Part shown: positions 41,864 through 49,768 of the stretch, piece after piece
How the letters are laid out: every line of letters starts with the position of its first letter
Numbering within the stretch: position 1 is the stretch's first letter
Assembly: GCF_002198665.1 (NCBI RefSeq)
Contig: NZ_MWLM01000054.1
Coordinates: 1 to 64,000, forward strand
Source: Novosphingobium sp. B 225
GTDB taxonomy: Bacteria; Pseudomonadota; Alphaproteobacteria; Sphingomonadales; Sphingomonadaceae
DNA length: 64,000 nucleotides
Direction of reading: 5' to 3'
Program-made: the position numbers and the translations under genes
Notes under the pieces: generated by a model
The model's database searches: none
What the model saw: the letters and a program-made list of their open reading frames with translations, nothing else
Told to the model about the DNA's origin: nothing

Positions 41864-42874
41864 TCAACCCAGCCGTGCCTGCCGCCAGCCGCGCGGTGAT
41901 TGCCCGGCGCGGCGGCGGAATGCGCGAGTGAATACTGCTGGTTCGGAATAGCCCAGCATGGCGCTGATCTCGCCCAGCGAGAGGCCGGTATCGCGCATAT
42001 AGTGCTGAGCCATCTCAAACCGGACATCATCCAGCAATTGTTGATAGCTCGTTCCCATAGTCTTCAAACGTCGCTGCAAGGCATGGCGATTGACGCCTAG
42101 GGCAGCGGCCACCGCCTCAAGACTGACGCTGTCGCCAAGCAATCGCTGAATCTCCTGCTTTGAACGGGCGATGAAATCTTCGGTCATCTCGCGGTCGATC
42201 CGGTCAAGATAGTCGTGGAGTATCCCGAACAGCTGCGGATCGGCGGTGCGCAGCGAGCGGCCAAGGTCAGCGCGGCTCAGCTCGATGCCGGTCGCGGCCT
42301 GCCCGAACAGCACCGGGCAGCGAAATACCCGGTCAAACAGGCGGACATCGGCAGGGCGATCATGTTCGAAATAGACCGCCTGCGGGGTCCAGCCTTCGTC
42401 AAACACCGAGCGGATGAAATTGCAGGTCAGACCAACCGTCAATTCAGTTTGCTGGATCGCGGAATCGCCCGCTACCCCGGCCAGGCCATAGAGCCACATC
42501 GCCGATTGCCCATCGATCTGTAACTGGCTGAGCGTTCCGCCATCATGGGTGCGGGTATAGCGCGCCAGCCGATCGATCGCCTGGCTCAGGTCCGCCGCAT
42601 GGCGCACCAGCAATCCCACTGCGCCCAGCTTGGAAAAGCTCTGTCGCTGGGAAAGCAGCAAGCCGAAATGGGCCAGCCCGGTCGCCGCGGCTGCTTCGTT
42701 CAAGGCTAGCCTGAAACACCGGGTCGGGATCCTGAAATCGCGATTTCCCAGCTGTGCCGGATCAATCCCGGCCCGCAGCAGGATCGGCACGGGATCATGG
42801 CCGAGTTCGAACACAAATGTCCTGAACCCTTCCAGTGCGGCAACGCGGATCATGATCTCATGCGGATCGGCCAT
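41864..42874 (-). CDS. AraC-family regulator
   Basis: 336 residues from MADPHEIMIR. The N-terminal part (about 15-200) is the arabinose-binding-like domain of the OruR/ArgR-type AraC group (LLSQRQSFSKLGAVGLLVRHAADL). The C-terminal HTH pair carries LEAVAAALGVNRHALQRRLKTMG and GEISAMLGYSEPAVFTRAFRRRAGQSPRGWR. The sensed ligand is probably a fatty or aromatic compound. It lies just downstream of the carotenoid-oxygenase operon on the same strand and is the best local candidate to control it. Confidence 0.9.
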   Translation of the reverse strand: MADPHEIMIRVAALEGFRTFVFELGHDPVPILLRAGIDPAQLGNRDFRIPTRCFRLALNEAAAATGLAHFGLLLSQRQSFSKLGAVGLLVRHAADLSQAIDRLARYTRTHDGGTLSQLQIDGQSAMWLYGLAGVAGDSAIQQTELTVGLTCNFIRSVFDEGWTPQAVYFEHDRPADVRLFDRVFRCPVLFGQAATGIELSRADLGRSLRTADPQLFGILHDYLDRIDREMTEDFIARSKQEIQRLLGDSVSLEAVAAALGVNRHALQRRLKTMGTSYQQLLDDVRFEMAQHYMRDTGLSLGEISAMLGYSEPAVFTRAFRRRAGQSPRGWRQARLG

Positions 42875-43020
42875 GATGAGCGCACTAGCATAAGAGCCGT
42901 TGTGTCTCACGCATCAGATTCTCGGCGCTGTCCAGAAGCCGACCAGGCAGCGGCCTTTAATCCCCTTCACCTGCCGGGACAGGGTCGCTTACGCCATACC
43001 CGGATCTGCACACCATCGAA

Positions 43021-43054
43021 ATGGCCTGAACATGCCGCGATCGGAACAGGCCAT
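43021..43054 (-). promoter_or_regulatory. Inverted repeat between the thiolase and AraC genes
   Basis: ATGGCCTG-N18-CAGGCCAT with perfect eight-bp arms, 44 bases after the thiolase stop. The 223-base spacer 42875-43097 otherwise shows nothing clear. It may end the operon transcript or serve as a site for the AraC regulator. Confidence 0.4.
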
Positions 43055-43097
43055 CTGCCATGCTTCGAATTGCCATGAGGAGGTAAGTGTTTCAGCC

Positions 43098-44273
43098 TTA
43101 AGCCGCATAGGGCGCCAGTCTTTCAACCACCATGGCCGCTCCAACGCCCATTGCACCGGTTGTGACGATGAGGCCAAAGCGCCCATTGTTGGCATCCAGC
43201 GCATCCAGCAGTGTCGAAGTCAGGATCGCACCCGTGGCACCCATCGGATGGCCTTTGGCCAGATGACCGCCACAAACGTTGACCTTTTCCGGATCGGGCG
43301 AACGATCCCGCATGAACCTGGCGATGGTCACCGCGAAGGCTTCCATGAACTCGATCCGGTCCATGTCTTCGAGACGGTGACCGGCACGGGCAAGCGCCTT
43401 GTCCATCGCCGCGAACCCGGCGGTGAGCGAGGCGGCGGGATCGCCTCCGCTTTCGGCATAGGCCAGGACCCGGGCGCGCGGCCGGTCGCCCAGTCCTTCG
43501 TCTCCGATCAAGGCGAGGCCCGCCCCATCGCAGACTGGCGGGGCGTGGCTGAGCGTGTGGAGCGGATCGAACCTCCGTCCTTCCAGCGCCTCGGCATAGT
43601 CATTCTGCAGCTGCCCGAAAGCCGGAGGCAACTGGGCAAGCGATTCCAGGGTGGTCCCGGGCCGGATGCATTCCTCGCCAGCCAGCGCGCCAAGGTCGAG
43701 CCGGGATGCCTGGAGCAGAGGGTCGCGGTCACTTGCCGCCGCGCGCTGCTGCGAGGTGAAGGCACAGGCATCGAGTTCGGCGCGGGTGATCCCCTCGTTC
43801 GCAGCCAGGCGGTCGGCGGCGAGCACCGGCGGCAAGAACCGCCGGGCCGGCGGCAGGCTTGTGTCGCCATAAAATTCCGCCCGGTCGCTGAGGAACGGCG
43901 CCCGGCTCATCATCTCGACACCGCCGGCCAGCACGGCTCGTTCGTGTCCAGCAGCAACCGTGGCCACGGCATGGCCGATCGCCGACAGGCCCGAGGCGCA
44001 ATAGTTGTTGAGTGTTTGGGCAGCGCAGGTATCGGGCAGGCCGGCATGCTGCTTGGCCGCCATCGCGATGTTGCCGCCCTGAGCTCCGGCCTGGGTCACG
44101 CAGCCAAGCAGCAGTGCGCCGGGATCGCGCGAGGCTCCGCCGGTCCGTTCGGCAAGCGCATCAACCAGCGCCTGAACCAGCCCGGGCGGGGTCAGCGCGG
44201 CAAGCCCGCCATCAGCCCGTGCCTTGCCGCGCGGGGTGCGCAGCGCGTCATAGATGAAAACCGGATGCGCCAA
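43098..44273 (-). CDS. Thiolase-like acyl-CoA acyltransferase, second catalytic Cys absent
   Basis: 391 residues if it starts at the TTG 44273, one base after the upstream stop; a longer start adds 33 unusual residues. The nucleophile Cys92 is in NNYCASGLSA and the catalytic His in KGHPMGATG. The C-terminal Cys of the usual C-x-G-x-G motif aligns with Thr in IVTTGAMGVGAAMVVE, so normal Claisen deprotonation is doubtful. It may be a degradative thiolase with another base, a hydrolase, or a partner subunit. Last gene of the carotenoid-oxygenase operon. Confidence 0.85.
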   Translation of the reverse strand: MAHPVFIYDALRTPRGKARADGGLAALTPPGLVQALVDALAERTGGASRDPGALLLGCVTQAGAQGGNIAMAAKQHAGLPDTCAAQTLNNYCASGLSAIGHAVATVAAGHERAVLAGGVEMMSRAPFLSDRAEFYGDTSLPPARRFLPPVLAADRLAANEGITRAELDACAFTSQQRAAASDRDPLLQASRLDLGALAGEECIRPGTTLESLAQLPPAFGQLQNDYAEALEGRRFDPLHTLSHAPPVCDGAGLALIGDEGLGDRPRARVLAYAESGGDPAASLTAGFAAMDKALARAGHRLEDMDRIEFMEAFAVTIARFMRDRSPDPEKVNVCGGHLAKGHPMGATGAILTSTLLDALDANNGRFGLIVTTGAMGVGAAMVVERLAPYAA

Positions 44274-44274
44274 G

Positions 44275-45507
44275 TCAGATGCCGACCACGAAGCTGACCG
44301 ATGTGGTTGCACTGCCGCCGACGTTGAAGGTGGCGAAGTTCTTCGCGCCTTCGACCTGGTAATCACCGGCATTGCCGGTCACCTGCCGCCAGGCGTCGAG
44401 CATCATGCGGACCCCGGTGGCGCCAACCGGGTGGCCAAGGCCAATCAGTCCGCCCGAGGGGTTGACCGGCAGCTTGCCGCCCAGCGCAATCGTGCCGTCT
44501 TCCACCGCGCGCCAGCTTTCGCCTGGCGGGGTGATTCCGAAGTGGTCGATCGCCATATATTCGGTGATCGAAAAGCAGTCATGCACCTCAACCCCGTCAC
44601 ACCCATAGACATCCGCCATTCCGGCGCGGTCCAGCGCGTCCAGCATCGCCTTGCGCACGCTGGGGAAGACATAGGGCTGGCCGCGGCTGGCGCTGACTTT
44701 GGTGGAATAGAGCAGAGGCGCAGTGGTGTGGCCCCAGCCCTTGATCCGGGGCAAGCTGTCGAGCGCGATCCCGCGCCGCTTGGCATAGCGTTCAGCCACC
44801 TCGCGCGAGGCGAGGAAGATGGCAGCGGCACCGTCGGTCACCTGCCCACAATCGGACTTGCGCAAGGATCCCTCGATCGGTGGGTTGAGCTCATCGTTGG
44901 TATCGCTGAGGTGTTCGGGGGTGATCGCCCAGCTGCGGGTCTGCGAATTGGGATTACGCTTGGCATTGCTGAAGGCGATTTCGCTGATCGCATTGAGGTG
45001 CGCGCGGTCCAGCCCGAAACGTTCGGAATATTCGCGGGCGACGTCGGAGAACATGTAGGGCCAGAGGTATCGTGCCTCTTGCGCCTCGCGCCCGGCCCAG
45101 GCGGCTGAACCGAGGTACTCGGCGGCGCGCTGGCCGGGCACGTTGCGCATCAGCTCAATCCCAAGCACCAGCGCCAGGCCATAACGGCCCGCCTCGATCT
45201 CGGCACCGGCAGCCAACAACGCGATTGAGCCTGAGGCGCAAGCGGCTTCGTGGCGTGATGCCGGAACACCCGCCAGATCCGGATGGACGTGGCCGAAAAA
45301 CCCGCCGAGCTGGCCTTGCCCGGCGAACAGCTCGCCCACGAAGTTGCCAACGTGAGCAGTCTCGACTTCCTTGGGTTCAATCCCGGTCGCGGCAAAGGCA
45401 GCCTCTGCAACATCGCGGAACAGTTCAAACATCCCGCCGCCCTCGCGTTCGAGATTGCGGGCAAAATCGCTCTGGGCTCCGCCCAATACGAAAACTTCTG
45501 CGGCCAT
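44275..45507 (-). CDS. SCP2-type thiolase
   Basis: 410 residues. The nucleophile Cys90 is in SRHEAACASGSIAL, the SCP2-thiolase form, with the His in GLIGLGHPVGATG and a further Cys-region DVYGCDGVEVHDCFSITEYMA. This group handles bulky or branched acyl-CoA such as steroid or terpenoid side chains. It begins two bases after the CoA ligase stop and ends one base before the second thiolase, so the pair may work as a heteromer. Confidence 0.88.
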   Translation of the reverse strand: MAAEVFVLGGAQSDFARNLEREGGGMFELFRDVAEAAFAATGIEPKEVETAHVGNFVGELFAGQGQLGGFFGHVHPDLAGVPASRHEAACASGSIALLAAGAEIEAGRYGLALVLGIELMRNVPGQRAAEYLGSAAWAGREAQEARYLWPYMFSDVAREYSERFGLDRAHLNAISEIAFSNAKRNPNSQTRSWAITPEHLSDTNDELNPPIEGSLRKSDCGQVTDGAAAIFLASREVAERYAKRRGIALDSLPRIKGWGHTTAPLLYSTKVSASRGQPYVFPSVRKAMLDALDRAGMADVYGCDGVEVHDCFSITEYMAIDHFGITPPGESWRAVEDGTIALGGKLPVNPSGGLIGLGHPVGATGVRMMLDAWRQVTGNAGDYQVEGAKNFATFNVGGSATTSVSFVVGI

Positions 45508-45509
45508 GG

Positions 45510-47204
45510 TCAGCCTCCCTGTTCCATCATCTTGAGCGCCAGTTCGCGCACTTCGCTGCGCATCACCTTGTTTGTCACATTGCGCGGCAGGCTATCAAAC
45601 ACGAACATTCGTTCGGGCAGCTTGAACATGGCGAGGTCCTGTTCGCGCAGGTAGCCAGTGACATCACCGAAGCTGACCGTGGAATCGCCGCGCGGCACCA
45701 CAGCAACCCCGATCCGTTCGCCCATTACAGCATCGGGGATGCCGAACACGCAGGCTTCGGCCAGCAGCGGATGCCCGCCCAGCAGCTGGTCGATCTCTTC
45801 GGGCGAAATGTTCACCCCGCCGCGAATGATCAGATCCTTGCAGCGCCCGACAAAGCGCAGGAACCGGCCGCCCTGTTCAATCTGAAACAGGTCGCCGGTC
45901 TTGAAGAAGCCGTCCTCGGTAAAGGCCGCCGCAGTTTGCTCTGGCGCTTTCCAGTAGCCTTCAAACACGGCAGGCCCGCGGATCTGGAGTTCGCCCGGCA
46001 CTTCTTCGGCCGTGATCGCCTCCCCGCCTTCGGGCGGGACCAGCCGGCTTTCCATGATCCGCTGGGGGGCATCACCAAAGAAGGGTGTCAGGTTTAGTCC
46101 GTTCGGGAAATAGCTGGCGCGTTCGACAGGATCGGGGACATCGTCGGGTCCGGTAATCAGGGTCATCCCCTCGTTCGATCCGAAGATGTTGATCACCGGC
46201 AGGCCAAGCCGTTCCTGAAAGCCTGCGACCATCGCCGGGGCCAGCGGGGCCGAGCCCGAGCCGATCGTGCGCAGGCTGGACAGGTCCACTTGCGCCAGCA
46301 GCGCCTCGTTCTGCAGCAGCATGTTGAGCACGGCGGGCGGGGCGATAGTGAAGCTGGGCCGCTCGCTGGCGATCTGGGCGAGGTAAACCTGCGGATCGAA
46401 CGGATGATGCAGCACCATCGTGCCCGCGACGCGCAGCCAGCTCATGGTGATCCCGCCGATCGAGGCCATATTGATCAGCGGGAAGGGGTTGAGCATCACA
46501 TCCCCGTCTTGCAGCCGCGCCGTGACATAGGTGCCGGGCGCGATCCCCACCCAATGGTTGTGGCTGCGCGGCACGCCTTTAGGCACGCCGGTGGTGCCAG
46601 AGGTCCAGCAGATCGTGAAGACATCGTCGGCGTCGATCTTGGTCGCGGTCAGGTGCGCGGCGAGCAATTCAGGGCGGGCCGGTTCGTTCCACAGGTCGAC
46701 TGCGTCAGCAGGCGCATCGGGACCGACGGTCATCAGCTTGATAGCATCGCCCAGCAACGGGCGTACCACCCCCAGGTGATCCGCGTGGTGCATCCGGGTG
46801 CCGCAGATGAACGCCTTTGGCTCGACAATCCCGAACATCGCTGACAGCTCGTGGCTGCGGTATTGCACCGCCACCGGGCTGACCACGGCCCCGATCCGCG
46901 CCGCCGCGAAATAGAGCGAGACGAATTCGCTGATGTTCGGCAACTGGATGACAATCACGTCATCCTTGCCGATTCCGGCTGCGAGCAGTGCCCCGGCATA
47001 GCGATCCACCTCGGCCTTCATCTGAGCATAGGTCAGCCGCCTTTGCTCACCAAAGGCGAATTGCCCGCGGTTGGGTGCATCGACCAGCGCCATCCGGTCC
47101 GGATGCGCCACCGCGTTGGCTTCGAACATGTCGGCCAGGGTCTTGTCGCCCCACCAGCCGCTGTTCCGATATGCCGCGCGCTTGTTCTCCCCTGCGACGA
47201 TCAT
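45510..47204 (-). CDS. AMP-forming acyl-CoA ligase
   Basis: 564 residues from the ATG at 47204, one base after the upstream stop. Motifs: CWTSGTTGVPKGVPRSHNHW for ATP, IFGSNEGM, FFKTGDLFQIEQGG, GRCKDLIIRGGVNISPEEID, and Lys near the end (RNVTNKVMRSEV). It activates a carboxylic acid to its CoA thioester. Its place right after the carotenoid oxygenase suggests the acid derives from the cleavage product. The closest types are long-chain or aryl-acid CoA ligases. Confidence 0.9.
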   Translation of the reverse strand: MIVAGENKRAAYRNSGWWGDKTLADMFEANAVAHPDRMALVDAPNRGQFAFGEQRRLTYAQMKAEVDRYAGALLAAGIGKDDVIVIQLPNISEFVSLYFAAARIGAVVSPVAVQYRSHELSAMFGIVEPKAFICGTRMHHADHLGVVRPLLGDAIKLMTVGPDAPADAVDLWNEPARPELLAAHLTATKIDADDVFTICWTSGTTGVPKGVPRSHNHWVGIAPGTYVTARLQDGDVMLNPFPLINMASIGGITMSWLRVAGTMVLHHPFDPQVYLAQIASERPSFTIAPPAVLNMLLQNEALLAQVDLSSLRTIGSGSAPLAPAMVAGFQERLGLPVINIFGSNEGMTLITGPDDVPDPVERASYFPNGLNLTPFFGDAPQRIMESRLVPPEGGEAITAEEVPGELQIRGPAVFEGYWKAPEQTAAAFTEDGFFKTGDLFQIEQGGRFLRFVGRCKDLIIRGGVNISPEEIDQLLGGHPLLAEACVFGIPDAVMGERIGVAVVPRGDSTVSFGDVTGYLREQDLAMFKLPERMFVFDSLPRNVTNKVMRSEVRELALKMMEQGG

Positions 47205-47205
47205 C

Positions 47206-48702
47206 CTATCCGGCCAGGACCGTGTTGGGGCCCATGCCGATGTCGTCGCCATTGGCCCAGACCGAGTGCGTGCCCGAACAGAACCGTTCGGGCAGCACGA
47301 TCCGGCAGACCGGCCCGGCGGCGAAGTTCTTGGCATCAATCAGCACGCATTCGCTGCGGTCACCTTCGACATCGGCAATGAACGAGACCAGGTAGCCATC
47401 GTCCTCGTCCTTGGCATTGATGCGCGGGGCAAAGGGCGTTTCGCTGCCATAGCGGCCCGGGCCAAAGCTGATTTCCTCGCTCTTGCCGGTTTCAAGGTCA
47501 TGCTTGACCAGCCCGGTAAACAGGAACCAGTACGGTTCGGGCACGGCCGAATAGGCATAGCGGTATTTGCGGCCGGCGTATTTCTGGTTGAACATCCCGA
47601 ATTCCAGAATCCGGTCGTCCAGCCGCTCTTCGCTGGTCTCGCCAGTCTTCAGATTGAAGCGCCAACGGTGCAGCTTGGGTTTCATCAGACCCTGGCTGAG
47701 ATAGGCCATCATCCGTTCCAGGCCATCGGGCGCATCGGGATGCGATTTGGGCTGGGGCTCTTCCTGGAAATAGCCGTCAAGGATCACCTCGTCGCCTTCC
47801 TCCCAGGCGTTGAGCCAGTGCAGGGTATAGGTCGGCTCAGCTTCGAACCAGCGGATGTCTTCGGGTTGACCCATGCGGGGGATGATCCCGAACCGGGTCT
47901 TCTGGTCGGGATGGAACTGCACCACGTGAAGGTTGCGTTCCAGCAGCTCCGGGTTCCAGTAGAGCGGCATGTCATTGATGATGGCATAGTTCTTGGTGAA
48001 GGCCATGTCGTGGGGCAGACGGGGGCCTGCCAGCGGCACCGGAATATAGTGCTTTAGCTTGTTGTCCGGCCCGACCACCCCGTAATGCATGAATGGGGCA
48101 TGCTTCGAATAGTTGAAGAACAGCAGCTCGCCGGTTGCCTCGTCCACTTTGGTATGCGCGGAAATGCCATCAAGCGGGACCCAGCCTTCAGTCCCGAACT
48201 GTTCGAGCGTGAAGGGATCGAGCCGGTAGCCCTCGCCGCACTGGTAGAACGAGGAGAGAATCTTGCCGGCGTGGACCACCACGTCGGTCGAAGACGAATC
48301 CTTGAGCCATTCCTGCGCGCCCCAGCCTGGCCGGGTGCTTTTGTGCGGCGGCTCCATCAGTCCGGCCCACAGCGCCTGGCCAGCTTCCTGTTCGGCCTGG
48401 AAGCCCTTGGTCCGCACGAACCGGCTGCGATAGCTGGCGCGGCCGTTCTTGAAGCTGATGCTGTGGATCTGCCCGTCGCCATCAAACGGATGATAGCGGC
48501 CAATCGGTTCGTGCACGGGGATTTCACCGGTGCGGACATAGACACCGTCAATATCGTCGGGGATCGTGCCGATCACCTCCGCGTCGCCATTGGCGAAGAT
48601 TGCGTTCCATTCATTGAAGGTTGGGCGCCAGGCGCCCTGCATATAAGGATGGTCCGTGTTCTTCAGCGTCGATCGCACGGTCCCGACCAGTTCCACCGTC
48701 AT
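47206..48702 (-). CDS. Carotenoid/stilbene-cleaving oxygenase
   Basis: 498 residues. Four iron-binding His are visible in the RPE65/CCD pattern: His183 (ISAHTKVD), His231 (LPHDMAF), His295 (TYTLHWLNAWEEGDE) and His479 (GTHSVWANG). No signal peptide. The family splits C=C bonds of carotenoids, apocarotenoids or stilbenes with O2. The ATG at 48702 is preferred because GGAG lies eight bases upstream; another ATG six bases earlier sits too close. Substrate cannot be read from sequence. Co-operonic CoA ligase and thiolases imply the product enters beta-oxidation-like steps. Confidence 0.93.
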   Translation of the reverse strand: MTVELVGTVRSTLKNTDHPYMQGAWRPTFNEWNAIFANGDAEVIGTIPDDIDGVYVRTGEIPVHEPIGRYHPFDGDGQIHSISFKNGRASYRSRFVRTKGFQAEQEAGQALWAGLMEPPHKSTRPGWGAQEWLKDSSSTDVVVHAGKILSSFYQCGEGYRLDPFTLEQFGTEGWVPLDGISAHTKVDEATGELLFFNYSKHAPFMHYGVVGPDNKLKHYIPVPLAGPRLPHDMAFTKNYAIINDMPLYWNPELLERNLHVVQFHPDQKTRFGIIPRMGQPEDIRWFEAEPTYTLHWLNAWEEGDEVILDGYFQEEPQPKSHPDAPDGLERMMAYLSQGLMKPKLHRWRFNLKTGETSEERLDDRILEFGMFNQKYAGRKYRYAYSAVPEPYWFLFTGLVKHDLETGKSEEISFGPGRYGSETPFAPRINAKDEDDGYLVSFIADVEGDRSECVLIDAKNFAAGPVCRIVLPERFCSGTHSVWANGDDIGMGPNTVLAG

Positions 48703-48707
48703 TTGCA

Positions 48708-49655
48708 TCACTCCTTCGCAGCGAAGCGCGGCAGGCTGCATGCCGCGGCATATTCGGATTTCAAACGTTCGACGATTGCGCCAAGCGGTTCGGCCGCGCG
48801 CACTGCGCCAACCCCTTGCCCGGCAGACCAGACGTTTTTCCACGCCTTGGCATCGTCCTGGGCATTCTCGAAATTAGGCTGCTTGTCCTCGGGCATGTTG
48901 GCCGGATCGTACCCTGCTGCAACCAGGCTCAGCCGGAGCCAGTTGGCGGTGACGCCCGTGATGCCCTTTGAAGGAACGATGTCCTCTGCTCCGGCGGCGA
49001 CCACCATGTCCTTGTAATCGGGTGCGGCAAGGCTTTCCTCGCAGGCGATCAACGAAGTGCCGAGATAGGCGAGGTCGGCACCGAGCACTTCTGCGGCGCG
49101 GATTGCCTGGCCGGTCGAGATCGCTCCGCCCAGCACGATCGGGCCACTCCAGAACTGGCGCACTTCTTCGACAAAGGCGAAGCCAGCGGTCTGCCCGGTA
49201 TGGCCGCCAGCACCGGCGGCAACCAGCACCAGTCCATCGACCCCGGCGGCAGCGGCCTTGCGCGCAAAGCCGACCGAATTGACATCGGCAAAGACCAGCC
49301 CGCCATAGCTGTGCACCGCGTCAATCACCCGGGTGGGTGAGCCCAGCGCAGTGATCACCAGCGGTACCTTGTGCCGGACCACGCATTCAAGATCGGCAGG
49401 AAAGCGATCATTGGATGGGTGGACCACCAGATTGATCGCCCAGGGCGCGGCCTGGGGTGTTTCAGCCAGCGCGGCTTCAATCTGCCCGATCCAGTCCTCC
49501 AGATCGGCCGAGGTCCGCGCGTTGGGCGCGGGGAACGAGCCGATCATCCCGGCGCGGCAGGCGGCGATCACCATCTCCGGTCCGGAAACGAGGAACATTG
49601 GCGCGGCAATCGCCGGGAGCGCCAAATTCCTTTGCAAGGAGGCCGGTACTGACAT
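48708..49655 (-). CDS. Nitronate monooxygenase-like FMN enzyme
   Basis: 315 residues of the 2-nitropropane dioxygenase/NMO group (also enoyl reductase FabK-like): LPAIAAPMFLVSGPEMVIAACRAG, VLVAAGAGGHTGQ with the His typical of class I NMOs, and GGAISTGQAIRAAEVLGADLAYLGT. In catabolic gene sets such proteins are often enoyl-CoA or other reductases rather than nitronate oxidases. First gene of the minus-strand operon; start has GGGAG. Its stop overlaps an ATG next to the oxygenase start. Confidence 0.87.
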   Translation of the reverse strand: MSVPASLQRNLALPAIAAPMFLVSGPEMVIAACRAGMIGSFPAPNARTSADLEDWIGQIEAALAETPQAAPWAINLVVHPSNDRFPADLECVVRHKVPLVITALGSPTRVIDAVHSYGGLVFADVNSVGFARKAAAAGVDGLVLVAAGAGGHTGQTAGFAFVEEVRQFWSGPIVLGGAISTGQAIRAAEVLGADLAYLGTSLIACEESLAAPDYKDMVVAAGAEDIVPSKGITGVTANWLRLSLVAAGYDPANMPEDKQPNFENAQDDAKAWKNVWSAGQGVGAVRAAEPLGAIVERLKSEYAAACSLPRFAAKE

Positions 49656-49689
49656 CGCATCTCCCGCCGGTGACAAATTCTGAATCGAC

Positions 49690-49718
49690 TTGCCTAACCG
49701 GACTTGCTTGCATAAACA
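49690..49718 (+). promoter_or_regulatory. Possible promoter of the TonB receptor gene
   Basis: TTGCCT, 17 bases, TAAACA, about 50 bases before the receptor ATG, inside the 113-base divergent region. A single weak match; the opposite promoter must also lie here. Confidence 0.25.
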
Positions 49719-49768
49719 TACTTTCGGAGCCGACACAAGGAAGGTCGGATGACATGGGAGGGGAATTG

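Noticed and set aside
42900-44297. 465-residue plus frame across the thiolase gene
   Set aside because: The minus strand encodes a clear thiolase with catalytic residues, and the plus frame lacks any recognisable domain.
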